A stretch of 64,000 nucleotides of DNA, from positions 62,001 to 126,000 of the forward strand of contig DLCN01000006.1 of assembly GCA_002480645.1 (NCBI GenBank). The letters are read 5' to 3'. Below are positions 44,343 through 54,100 of the stretch, piece after piece. The first letter of the stretch is position 1; every line of letters starts with the position of its first letter. The stretch is from Balneolaceae bacterium UBA7797 (GTDB lineage: Bacteria; Bacteroidota; Rhodothermia; Balneolales; Balneolaceae). The notes beneath the pieces were generated by a model. The model was not told the DNA's origin. It worked only from the letters and a program-made list of their open reading frames with translations, and did no database searches. The position numbers and the translations under genes are program-made.

Positions 44343-45686
44343 CTATTTTATCAACTGCATTTTTCTGATAACAGAACCCTCTTCAGTGCTTAATTTATAG
44401 AAGTACAGACCCGATGCAAACGATGAGGCATCGAACCTAACCTGATGAGTACCAACTTGCTTGAAGTCATTAGCTAATACTGCAATACTCCTGCCTGTGA
44501 TATCAAAAATTTCCAGCCTGATTTGCTGGGGTTTTGTAACGCTATATGTAATAGTTGTTGACGGGTTAAATGGATTCGGATAATTCTGGTATAACTCAAA
44601 GCTATATTCTACAGTATATTCTGCAGAAGTATGTATCATGTCGCTGTACACCATCAGCATATCCCCGGGAATGATCCCACTTGAAAATGCAGATAACCGG
44701 TTGCCCGATCCGTCATAGGTCGTGATCTCTCCGGCCGAACTATAATCTTTGGCATCGCCAAGATATAATGTCCCCGAAACTTCATCATATGCCATAGTAT
44801 AAAAATTTCCTTTGATCAAGGTATCTTCGGCCATTGTTGCCGTATTGAGATCATATTCCCGGATACCTCCTGCATTCACATATACCTTACCTTTGCTTTC
44901 ATCCACGATGAGATCATTTCCTGCAGAGGGTAATTCGGCTAACAGCGTATCTTTGTCAGGGTTTCCCGGAAATACCTGATATAATCCTCCGGAGCGTGCA
45001 GTTCCATCAATGATCTGCCAGTTGTCGTCATAATCGCCGGCATAACCGGTACAAACCACCAGAATAGAACCGTCTTCGAGAGCGTGCATGGCAGCAGGAC
45101 CACTGGGGGTATATATGGTATCAATGACCTGATCCAGACTCGGATCAATCGCCATTATGGAACTGTCGGCTCCGAATCCATTATTAGCAACGAACAAGTA
45201 ATTATCGGTGTATAACATCTGATCCGGATTAAGACCCACGGCGATCTCTGTTGATGAAATTGAATAATCATCCAGATCTACGATGTAGAGTTTATTGCCG
45301 TACAGGTCGGTCACATAGGCTTTAGTTTCACTTACAGGCACGATCTCACGAGGACTGCTGAACGCTCCCAATGAGATCTGACCAACCTGAGCATAACTAT
45401 CAGGATCGATGACCACCACTTTGCCTGAATTGTTGATAACTGCAAAGATCTTTTTGTTGATCCATGCCAGACTTTGACCCACATCGCCTAGTCCTGTAGA
45501 ATTTGCCGTCAGAAAAACTGCTTGTGAGGTCGTAGAATTTGAGGTTTCAAAATGTGTCAGGGTAGCATTTCCTGCATTAAAATTTCCTTCATTCAGAATA
45601 AAAACAGATTCCAGCGAATTATTCTGTGCCAGTGCTGAAGTTGAGAGGGTTACTACCAGAGTGAGTATGGTAACGAATTGCTTCAT
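44343..45686 (-). CDS. Secreted YncE/BtuG-like beta-propeller with T9SS sorting domain
   Basis: This 447-residue protein has a signal peptide (ending ALAQ) and then propeller repeats of the YncE/DUF5074 type: SVFILNEGNFNAGNATLTHF, KKIFAVINNSGKVVVIDPD, TKAYVTDLYGNKLYIVDLD, DNYLFVANNG, KGKVYVNAGGIREYD (about residues 25-350). The last 80 residues are a T9SS type A sorting domain with NYPNPFNPST and the ending IRKMQLIK. Its start overlaps the btuB-like stop by one base, under the cobalamin riboswitch. In Bacteroides a propeller lipoprotein, BtuG, binds B12 at the cell surface and works with BtuB. A B12-binding role here is inferred from context and fold. Confidence 0.8.
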   Translation of the reverse strand: MKQFVTILTLVVTLSTSALAQNNSLESVFILNEGNFNAGNATLTHFETSNSTTSQAVFLTANSTGLGDVGQSLAWINKKIFAVINNSGKVVVIDPDSYAQVGQISLGAFSSPREIVPVSETKAYVTDLYGNKLYIVDLDDYSISSTEIAVGLNPDQMLYTDNYLFVANNGFGADSSIMAIDPSLDQVIDTIYTPSGPAAMHALEDGSILVVCTGYAGDYDDNWQIIDGTARSGGLYQVFPGNPDKDTLLAELPSAGNDLIVDESKGKVYVNAGGIREYDLNTATMAEDTLIKGNFYTMAYDEVSGTLYLGDAKDYSSAGEITTYDGSGNRLSAFSSGIIPGDMLMVYSDMIHTSAEYTVEYSFELYQNYPNPFNPSTTITYSVTKPQQIRLEIFDITGRSIAVLANDFKQVGTHQVRFDASSFASGLYFYKLSTEEGSVIRKMQLIK

Positions 45687-47620
45687 TATTTTTTAAGATT
45701 ATAGGTTAGAGTAAGTTTTATGAGGTAATTTCTTCCCGGTTGGGGATAATCCCTAATCACCGAATACTCTTCGTTGAGCAGATTATAGAGCGCAATAGTC
45801 GGTGAAAGGTTGAATGCACCGATAGTTGCACGGACTGATGTCGAAACATTCAGCACGCGGTATGGCTCCATCGGGTCGAACGGACTACTGTGGTCGGCGG
45901 AGGAGAATCGTTCGCCGGTGTATTTGTAAGTCAACAGGGTATTAAAGAATCTCCAGCTTGTGTTCAGACTGGCCGAAAGCTGCCATTCCGGAGTGTATCG
46001 TAATTGTTTGCCTACAGCGGCATCCCCGTCAAAGCGTTCTTCGGAGATCTCGGCAAGTGTGTGTTGTATGATCCAGGTAGCAGCTAATTTCAGATCACCC
46101 AGCTTTGCCCTCGCCTGTTCTTTGAATTCGAATCCTTGCAGTGACAATTGCTCAATATTTTCGGGTCGGCTTCTGCCGTCATTTCCCGGTAGCCATCGTA
46201 TGCCATCATGTACCTTATCGGCATAAAAAGTAAACTCTGTCTCTGCACTCAGATCTGTCCCCGCTAGTTTTAGCAGTAATCCGGTTTCAAATTTCTGATT
46301 GGTTTCCGGTGTAAGATCCGGATTCCCGAGTGCCGGCCAGTACAGATCGTTAAACGTGGGAGCAGTAAATCCGCGACTGAACTGAGATCGTAAGAACAGG
46401 GTATTCCAGACCAACTCAGCGTTTAATGCGGATCTGTAAGTGTATGCAGGGCCAAAATCCGAATAATGATCCCCTTTAATACTGCTGTAAGTATACAACC
46501 GGGGTATCGGATGCCAGATCAGTGTACTTTGTAAGGAAGACTGAAACCGCTCAACATTACCGTTATATTCGCTTGCTTCCACCGTTGAAAACCCGGCTTG
46601 CAAAGCTGAAACCAATTGTATCTTTCGTGAAAGGCTGGAACGAAGTTCAGCATCTGTTTGAATCTGCGTACTTGTACTCAGGCTGCTCAGATTCACTCCG
46701 GGATCAATAAAATCAAGATCCTGACGATTTATATAACTCCGAATATTGAGTTTCTGAGCACCCAACACAGTGGTATATCTGTTCATCCATCTCAGATAAG
46801 TATCTTCCTGATACGATTCCGGATTAATGGCGCTTACACTTCCCGGAATTCCATTGCTTTGATCATGGGCCCATAAAATACTTGTGTAGCTCTTTTTACC
46901 GGATGCCCAATTCACTTCGGTGATGGCGGTTCTGGAACTTAATGCATTATTGATCCGGTATTTATCCACCTGTACAAACCCGCCGGCTTCGTTACTGAAC
47001 TCCCGGCCTTGGTACATAAAATCATTTTCATCGTCTCGGATCCCGGCAATTACACTCACTTTCCAGTTACCATGACTTGTTGCCGCTATAAATTCAGATC
47101 CGGTTCTGCCAAAAGAACCAACTCTGGCAGAAAGCCCTATCTTTTCAGTAGTTGAATGAGTGTTTATTTCGATCGTACCTCCTCCCTTATCACCAAAACC
47201 TGTATTTCCTGAACCTGATGCCACATGTATGGATGAGATGGCAAAATCCGGAATAATTGAAAGATCGGTAACACCCAGCATGGAATGATTTAAGGGAAAC
47301 CCGTTCCATAAAATCTGAGTTTGAGAAGATGCATACCCCCGTTGAGAAATGGTGGCCAATCCACCCGGTCCGTTTGAACGCACAAATACAGGAGTAAGAT
47401 ATTCCAGTGCTTCACTAATGGTACCGGCGGTTAACAGATTGATAGACAGCGAATCTACTCTGGAGATGCTTACCGGTTGGTATTCATCACTTAGATAAAT
47501 TCGGGTGGAGCTCACCTGCACTTCATCCAGCCATAGCGAATCTGTAACCTGCGCTGCTAAGCCAAATGGTAGTAACAGGAAAATTATCCCCTGTATAAAA
47601 GATCTTGAGAAAGCATTCAT
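45686..47620 (-). CDS. btuB: BtuB-like TonB-dependent cobalamin receptor
   Basis: The start at 47620 gives 644 residues. It is chosen because AAGGTGA lies 5 bases upstream and a signal peptide follows (SFIQGIIFLLLPFGLAAQ); the open frame above it covers the riboswitch. The plug domain has DEVQVSST (TonB box region), SEALEYLTPVFVRSNGPGGLATISQRG and NGFPLNHSMLGV. The barrel ends with the aromatic-rich strands of TonB receptors (GRNYLIKLTLTYNLKK). No CarboxypepD_reg-like extension is present, as in BtuB. The riboswitch makes cobalamin the likely ligand. The stop overlaps the propeller gene start. Confidence 0.85.
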   Translation of the reverse strand: MNAFSRSFIQGIIFLLLPFGLAAQVTDSLWLDEVQVSSTRIYLSDEYQPVSISRVDSLSINLLTAGTISEALEYLTPVFVRSNGPGGLATISQRGYASSQTQILWNGFPLNHSMLGVTDLSIIPDFAISSIHVASGSGNTGFGDKGGGTIEINTHSTTEKIGLSARVGSFGRTGSEFIAATSHGNWKVSVIAGIRDDENDFMYQGREFSNEAGGFVQVDKYRINNALSSRTAITEVNWASGKKSYTSILWAHDQSNGIPGSVSAINPESYQEDTYLRWMNRYTTVLGAQKLNIRSYINRQDLDFIDPGVNLSSLSTSTQIQTDAELRSSLSRKIQLVSALQAGFSTVEASEYNGNVERFQSSLQSTLIWHPIPRLYTYSSIKGDHYSDFGPAYTYRSALNAELVWNTLFLRSQFSRGFTAPTFNDLYWPALGNPDLTPETNQKFETGLLLKLAGTDLSAETEFTFYADKVHDGIRWLPGNDGRSRPENIEQLSLQGFEFKEQARAKLGDLKLAATWIIQHTLAEISEERFDGDAAVGKQLRYTPEWQLSASLNTSWRFFNTLLTYKYTGERFSSADHSSPFDPMEPYRVLNVSTSVRATIGAFNLSPTIALYNLLNEEYSVIRDYPQPGRNYLIKLTLTYNLKK

Positions 47621-47667
47621 ATCAATCACCTTAAAAACTTTAACTCCCGAAAGTTTCAAGTAAAGTA

Positions 47668-47848
47668 ACAGATGGCAGGTCTCCTGACTTTTCTGTTTGA
47701 TCGCCTTCCCATCCGAAAATAAACAGACAGTGGCTTGAAGTGGATCAACATCAGCTTTTAAAAAAAGCCCAGAATTACAGTTGCGGGTACAGCTCCGGAT
47801 CTTCACCGGATTCCCGTTTAATCCCGATTAAGGGAACCATCAAAATTT
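47668..47848 (-). ncRNA. Cobalamin (B12) riboswitch
   Basis: On the minus strand the order is GGGAA..., CCGGTGAAGATCCGG, GCTGTACCCGCAACTGTAA (the B12-box region), CCACTG, GGGAAGGCG and finally AGTCAGGAGACCTGCC. This is the conserved order and sequence of the cobalamin riboswitch. It ends about 48 bases before the btuB ATG. In that spacer AAACTTT and AAAGTTT (47635-47656 on the plus strand) can pair next to the ribosome site AAGGTGA, so control of translation is plausible. It should repress btuB and the propeller gene when B12 is plentiful. Confidence 0.95.
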
Positions 47849-47985
47849 CAACGTAAAATCAAGGTAGGGAGGCTCTTATTGAATTCAAAGTAAAACATTA
47901 GAATCAGGAATATTTAGTTAATCAAGATCAGGTTTGTTTCGATAATTACGATCAAAAATGTACATTAGTTAAAATAATAACTGGC

Positions 47986-49239
47986 TTGACTGATAAAAGA
48001 ACCGACTTATTAGTAGAGATCGTATCTCAAGAGAAACTCAAACCCGAAGAGCAACTGGATAATGCGCTTAAAAAAACTGCGTCGTTACTCGGAATGGACT
48101 TTGGGTTTATAGGTCGGGTTATTGGAACAAACTATCATATCGAAAACATTTATACAGGCAAGTCTGCTTTCACGTTTGAAAATCCACTTAAACTATCGGA
48201 GACCTTCTGCCAATACACGCTGAAAATGAATGGAATGTTTGCCATTCATGACATCGCCCGATCTGAACACTCTGATTCTCCGGCTCATACAAAGTTTAAT
48301 TTTAATTCTTACATCGGCATACCTTTCTCGTTAGATGGCAAGGTCTTAGGTACGGTTAATTTCACCGGAATGGATGCCCGGGCGCCCTTCACCAAAGAAG
48401 ATCACAACCTGATGGTGATCTTAGGTAGTTGGGTGGGAAATATTGTTCATCGCATATATACTGAAAAGAAGATAGAAGAAGATCAGAAGAAATATACCCG
48501 CAAGATCGAACAGCAGCTGGAGCAATTGCAACAGTTAAAAGAAACCCGGGAGAAACTGTACTCGATCATTGCCCACGATATCAGGAACTCCATCTTCGGG
48601 ATCGCAGGGCTGATGGACCTGATCAGTGATGATCTGAAGAACAAAGCTTTTGATCTCGACTCACTGATCTACAAAGTTGACCTCATCCACCATTCCACAA
48701 AGCAAACTTATAAACTGCTTGAGAATTTACTTACCTGGGTCAAAGTGCAATCCGGGGAGTTCGATATCAATCCTGTCCCCTTCGATATAACCATTCAGAT
48801 CGATTCGACGGTGGAATTACTGAACCCGGCAATCAATACTAAAAATATCCACATCAATAAGAATTACCATCACGGAATGAGGGTCTTTGGTGAAACTAAG
48901 GCAATCAATACCATCATCCGTAACCTCATCAACAATGCGGTTAAATTTTCTAAACCCGATAGCGAGATAGATATCACCGTTGATCAGACCAGTGAGCCGG
49001 ATATGACGCTCATTTCGGTTCGTGATCATGGAATCGGTATGAATAAACAAACACTTAGTAATTTATTTAACCCGAGTAACCGACCTAAAAAGAAGGGTAC
49101 GTTAAAAGAAACCGGAAGCGGATTAGGACTCATTCTCTCCAAAGAACTGGCTCACCTTTCACATGGAGATATTACCGTAAAAAGCACTCCCCAAAGCGGT
49201 AGTGAATTCACCTTGTATATCCCAACGTACTCTGCCTGA
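47986..49239 (+). CDS. GAF-domain sensor histidine kinase
   Basis: This 417-residue protein starts with TTG at 47986; an upstream ATG in frame is followed at once by a stop. A GAF domain spans about residues 12-165 (LKKTASLLGMDFGFIGRVI, YIGIPFSLDGKVLGTVNF). A short coiled coil follows, then the HisKA domain with the phospho-His in SIIAHDIRNSIFGIAGL. The HATPase domain has the N-box (IIRNLINNAVKFS), DHGIGM and TGSGLGLILSKEL. No membrane segment is seen, so it is a cytosolic sensor. No response regulator is adjacent. Its HATPase region resembles the kinase fragment at 39.3 kb. The GAF ligand is unknown. Confidence 0.9.
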   Translation: MTDKRTDLLVEIVSQEKLKPEEQLDNALKKTASLLGMDFGFIGRVIGTNYHIENIYTGKSAFTFENPLKLSETFCQYTLKMNGMFAIHDIARSEHSDSPAHTKFNFNSYIGIPFSLDGKVLGTVNFTGMDARAPFTKEDHNLMVILGSWVGNIVHRIYTEKKIEEDQKKYTRKIEQQLEQLQQLKETREKLYSIIAHDIRNSIFGIAGLMDLISDDLKNKAFDLDSLIYKVDLIHHSTKQTYKLLENLLTWVKVQSGEFDINPVPFDITIQIDSTVELLNPAINTKNIHINKNYHHGMRVFGETKAINTIIRNLINNAVKFSKPDSEIDITVDQTSEPDMTLISVRDHGIGMNKQTLSNLFNPSNRPKKKGTLKETGSGLGLILSKELAHLSHGDITVKSTPQSGSEFTLYIPTYSA

Positions 49240-49322
49240 TCCTCATCTATCAACGGTTCTAACTTTACTTTAACCGTGCCATTTAGTACTTATTAAGTAA
49301 CCCATGAATCAACCCCGGAATC

Positions 49323-49958
49323 ATGAAAACACCACATTCACTTCTTTTTGTACTGTTGGTGTACCTCACAGCTTGTGGCACTACCAAAGAACAGGTTAAG
49401 AAAAATATGTTTTCTTTCAGCTACGAAGGTAATGACTGTAAAATTACCAGTGTCAATACGGCCTCCGGCGAAGGAAGTAATTATCTGTCTATTATGGATG
49501 AAAATAAGAAAGAGATCTTAACGGCTACCGACCTCAATCAGGATGGAACCATTGATCAGATCCTGCAGGGAGAGTATTCCCTGGAAGTGGCAGACCTCGT
49601 CTATAAACATGGAATTTCCATTGCCCAAAACAGTGGGAATTATCAGGAAAGGCAGCCGTCCAGGACTTTTGAGTCTTCTGTTGAAGAGATCACCCTGACT
49701 GTGTCTTCCTACCTGATCGATAAGGACACACCCAATAACCGATTGATGATCACTAACCGAGTCACCGGTGCTGAGTCTATCTTTTTGGATCTGGATGCCA
49801 ATGGAATTCTGGATCGAACTGAAAAGGGAGAATTGGAAATGGAGATCGCTCAGAAGTATTACACCTGGTTACTTTCTAAGGCCAAACAAGAACATCGTGT
49901 GGTGATCAAAGATGGCATCTATCTTATTACCACAAATAAAATGCCTCTTCCCTCCTGA
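49323..49958 (+). CDS. Hypothetical lipoprotein with EF-hand-like Asp motifs
   Basis: This 211-residue protein has a lipoprotein signal with Cys18 (YLTAC). Two Asp-rich loops, DLNQDGTIDQILQGE (about 78-92) and DLDANGILDRTEKGE (about 159-173), resemble calcium-binding EF-hand/dockerin loops and are spaced about 80 residues apart, each followed by a helix. The protein thus looks like a duplication of two similar units of about 80 residues. No family was recognised. It lies between the kinase gene and the RND adaptor on the same strand, with a 160-base gap before the adaptor start. Confidence 0.72.
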   Translation: MKTPHSLLFVLLVYLTACGTTKEQVKKNMFSFSYEGNDCKITSVNTASGEGSNYLSIMDENKKEILTATDLNQDGTIDQILQGEYSLEVADLVYKHGISIAQNSGNYQERQPSRTFESSVEEITLTVSSYLIDKDTPNNRLMITNRVTGAESIFLDLDANGILDRTEKGELEMEIAQKYYTWLLSKAKQEHRVVIKDGIYLITTNKMPLPS

Positions 49959-50118
49959 TCTTTCATGGAGAACTATTCTGCTTTTAAAGCAACGGTATAC
50001 CAGGCGTTTATTAGTTATCCCGGTTTCAATTTTCTGATTTGTTTCTGCGCTGACCGAAACATCCCTGTAAATGCATCGTAACTGGCGCACAATAACAATC
50101 AAAACAAATTTAACTGGG

Positions 50119-51180
50119 ATGACTGCAAAACGAATCGGGTACTTTTTAACCTTTGCCGCCTTTTCAATTATATCACTCACCGCCTGCAGCAATGATGGCG
50201 ATCAGAATGAAGATCAAAATAACGATAATGATTCCACGCTGGTAATTCCGGTAGAAGCCAGAGATGTTCTGAGAGGTGATATCTCTGCCTATTACTCGAA
50301 TACTGCTACGCTGGAAGCGGTGGAAGAAGCCGTGATCGTATCTAAAGTCAGGGGTATTGTGGAAGAGATCCTCGTTGAAGAAGGAGACATGGTAAAGAAA
50401 GGTCAGGTGATCGCACGGATCGAAGACGATCAATACCGCATTGAGACCGAACGGGCAAAGGCTACCATGGACCGCATGTATAACGATTATCAGCGTAATA
50501 AAGAGTTATTCGAAAAAGAGCTGATCAGTGCGGAAGTGTATGAGAATTCCCGCTACGACTACGAATCTCAGAAATCGGCCTACGAACTGGCGAAGCTCAG
50601 CCTGGAATACACCGCGATAAGATCACCAATATCTGGTGTTATTTCTGAACGGTTTATCAAAGTGGGTAATATGATCGGCACCGATCAACAAGTGTACCGG
50701 GTAACTAATTTTGATCCGATTCAGGCAGTTCTGCACATCCCCGAACATGAAATGTATAAGATCCGGAAAGGACAAAGAGCCGAATTAATGGTCGATGCCA
50801 TCCCCGGAAAGTTATTCACCGGGAAGGTAGAGCGAATCAGTCCGGTGATCGATCCACAAACCGGGACCTTCAAAACCACCGTATATCTTGATGACAAAGA
50901 AGATATCCTTCGTCCCGGTATGTTTGGCCGCATCAAGATCGTCTACGATACCCGCTTTAATACGCGAATGATCCCCAAGAATGCCATTATTTCTGAAGAT
51001 GAAACTCAATCTGTGTTTGTGATCAAAGATTCGCTGGCTTTCAGAAGAATCATCAAAACCGGATATGTGAATGGTACAAATATCGAAGTACTAGAAGGAT
51101 TAGATGATGGTGAAATCGTAGTGACTACCGGTCAGGGAAGTTTATCTGACAGTACCCGCGTAAATGTAGTTGGACTTTAA
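50119..51180 (+). CDS. RND efflux periplasmic adaptor (MFP) lipoprotein
   Basis: The start at 50119 gives 353 residues. An upstream ATG at 50071 is possible, but only the chosen start puts the signal at the N-terminus (GYFLTFAAFSIISLTAC, lipobox Cys). The mature protein has the biotinyl/lipoyl-like barrel half (VEEILVEEGDMVKKGQVIARIEDD), an alpha-hairpin (about 90-140), the other half (YTAIRSPISGVISERFIKVGNMI) and a beta-barrel domain. It links the inner-membrane RND pump to a TolC-type channel. Two RND permease genes follow 18 bases later. No TolC gene is in this operon. Confidence 0.9.
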   Translation: MTAKRIGYFLTFAAFSIISLTACSNDGDQNEDQNNDNDSTLVIPVEARDVLRGDISAYYSNTATLEAVEEAVIVSKVRGIVEEILVEEGDMVKKGQVIARIEDDQYRIETERAKATMDRMYNDYQRNKELFEKELISAEVYENSRYDYESQKSAYELAKLSLEYTAIRSPISGVISERFIKVGNMIGTDQQVYRVTNFDPIQAVLHIPEHEMYKIRKGQRAELMVDAIPGKLFTGKVERISPVIDPQTGTFKTTVYLDDKEDILRPGMFGRIKIVYDTRFNTRMIPKNAIISEDETQSVFVIKDSLAFRRIIKTGYVNGTNIEVLEGLDDGEIVVTTGQGSLSDSTRVNVVGL

Positions 51181-51198
51181 GCCAAACCGGAGCCTGAT

Positions 51199-54100
51199 AT
51201 GAAACTCATTGACCTCTCTATAAAGAGAAAAGTAACCATCAGTATGTTCACGGTGGCGATCCTGCTGTTCGGGATCGTATCCTTATCGCGATTGAAAGTG
51301 AATCTGCTGCCGGACCTCAGCTACCCCACTTTAACTGTGCGGACAGAATTTGAAGGAGCTGCTCCTCTTGAGATCGAAAACCTGATCACCAAGCCCATCG
51401 AAGAAGCTGTTGGTGTAGTAAAAGGAGTTAAAAAAGTTCGCTCCATTTCGCGGGCCGGGCAGTCTGATGTGGTGCTGGAGTTTACGTGGGGTACCAACAT
51501 GGATATCGCCAATCTGGATGTGATCAGTAAACTGGATGCCATACAACTCCCTTTACAGGCAAAAAAGCCGGTCACTTTACGGTTCGACCCCACACTGGAT
51601 CCCGTAATGCGATATGCGCTTTATTTTGATGACAGCTCAAAGGAAGGCGCTCCGGATAATGAAGAAGGCATGCAGTTTGATTATGCTTCTTATGAGGATG
51701 TTGATCTGAATGATCCTGATGCGATCGCACAGCTAAAGCAGTTACGGATTTTATCTGAAGAGATCATAAAAAAGACATTGGAAAGCTCTGATGGGGTTGC
51801 TTCTGTTAAGATCAGTGGTGGGCTGGAAGAAGAAATTCAGGTGAATATAGATCAACGCCGGTTATCTCATCTGAATATTCCGATCGAAACTATCACTGCT
51901 ATACTTAGCGCCGAAAATATAAATCTTTCAGGTGGCCGGCTCGAAGAAGGAACGCAGCAGTATCTTGTTCGCACACTTAATGAATTTCAAACCGTTGATC
52001 AGATCCGGAATGTAGTTGTCACTTCGGTAGCCGGAAATACAGTTTATTTGAAAGATGTAGCCGATGTAGATCAGGCTTATAAAGAACGGGAAGCGATCAC
52101 CCGCCTGGATGGTCAGGAAGCAGTGGAGATCGCGATCTATAAAGAAGGAGACGGAAATACGGTAGCCGTCGCTGAAAGTGTGGAAGCACGTATTCAGAAT
52201 ATCCGTAATGCGTTACCCGAAGGGATGAAACTCGAAAAGGTGTATGATCAGTCGGTCTTTATTTCATCAGCGGTAAATGAAGTGAAGAATGCCGGTATTA
52301 TTGGCGGGATCCTTGCCGTACTGGTATTATTCTTTTTTCTGAGAGATTTCTGGAGCACTGTGATCATTTCGGTTTCTATACCGGTTTCTATCATCGCTAC
52401 TTTTAATCTGATGTATGGCAACGATATCACTTTGAATATTATGTCGCTGGGAGGTATCGCACTTGGTATCGGGATGCTGGTGGATAATTCCATTGTGGTA
52501 CTAGAAAACATTGCCCGGCATAAAGCTATGGGTAAAGGTGTGTTGCAGGCAGCGCAAGATGGCGCCGGCGAAGTGGGTATGGCCGTGATCGCCTCCACCC
52601 TTACCACTGTGGCTGTTTTCTTTCCGTTGGTTTTTGTGGATGGAATTGCGGGACAGCTATTCCGTGATCAGGCGTTAACTGTTACGTTCTCATTACTGGC
52701 TTCGTTAGTAGTTGCCGTTACCCTTATCCCAATGATGTCGTCCATCAGCCGAACCAAAAAAGAGCCCATGCCATTGGAATTGAAAGACCCTAAAACCGGA
52801 TTCGGGCGTGGGTTGAGAGCCTTACGTTTGTTCTTTTTCTATTCTGTTCCTGTGTTTTTTACGAAATTTGTAAAAGGCTTTGTATTCGTAATTGCATGGA
52901 TATTTACTCAGATCTTTCGTTTTCCATTGTACGTATTTGATCAGGTCTATCAGGCCATCGAAAAGATCTATGAGCGAATGCTGAGCGGAGCCTTAAATAA
53001 CCGGTTCATCGTGATCGTAACTGCGATCCTTATCTTCGCCGGCAGCCTGTCTCTGATCCCTAAAATTGGTATTGAACTGATCCCTCAACTCTCTCAGGGG
53101 GAATTCAAGGTTGAATTTAAATTACCTCCGGGCACCCCTATCGAAGAAACTGATAACGCCCTTCGAAGTGTTCAACAGGCTGTCCGCTCCAATGAGAATG
53201 TTCGATCCACTTTTGCGGTAGCAGGAACCGGAAACAGAATGGATGCCAATCCAGACGAAGGTGGTGAGAACTGGGGCGAACTCAATGTTATGCTCGCAAG
53301 CGATGCCTCTTCCCTTACTGAGTCAGGTACGATGAATGCCATGCGTAATTCACTCTCTGAAATTCCCGGGTTACAGTACAAATTCTCCAGACCATCGCTG
53401 TTTACCTTTTCAACCCCCGTTGAGATCGAAATCACCGGTTTTGATCTGGATGACCTGAAGAAAGCAAGTGACAAGATCACCAGAAAAATGGATGCCAATT
53501 CCCGTTTTGCTGATGTAAAAAGCACCATGGAGATCGGCAGTCCTGAAATTCAGATCCTGTTCGACAGAGACCGTGCGGCTTCGCTTGGACTACAGGTACA
53601 TGAAGTTGCCGACCGGGTGGTAAGTAATGTCCGTGGCGATGTGGCAACCCGGTATTCCTGGAGAGATCGCAAGATCGACGTACTGGTTCGTGCCCGCGAA
53701 CAGGACCGATCATCTCTGGATGAGATCCAGCAACTGATCGTAAATCCGGAAAGTGAGAAACCCATCCCATTAAGCGCTATTGCCAATGTAATAGTGGCAA
53801 ATGGTCCGGGTGAGATCCGCAGAACTTCTCAACAGCGTGTTGCCATCATCAATGCAAACCTGAATTATGGGGATCTCGGGGAAGCCGCTGAAGAAATTCA
53901 AACCATTATTAAGGAAACCACCTTACCAACCGGAACCTATGCCCGCATTGCCGGACAGAATGAGGAAATGTCAAACTCCTTCCGTTCTCTGGTATTTGCA
54001 CTGGCTCTGGCCATATTTCTGGTCTATCTGGTGATGGCCTCTCAGTTTGAATCCCTGATGCATCCCTTCATCATTTTATTCACCATTCCTCTCGCATTGA

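Noticed and set aside
45686..47806. Start of the BtuB-like receptor at 47806
   Set aside because: The added codons are the cobalamin riboswitch; the ATG at 47620 has a ribosome site and begins a signal peptide.
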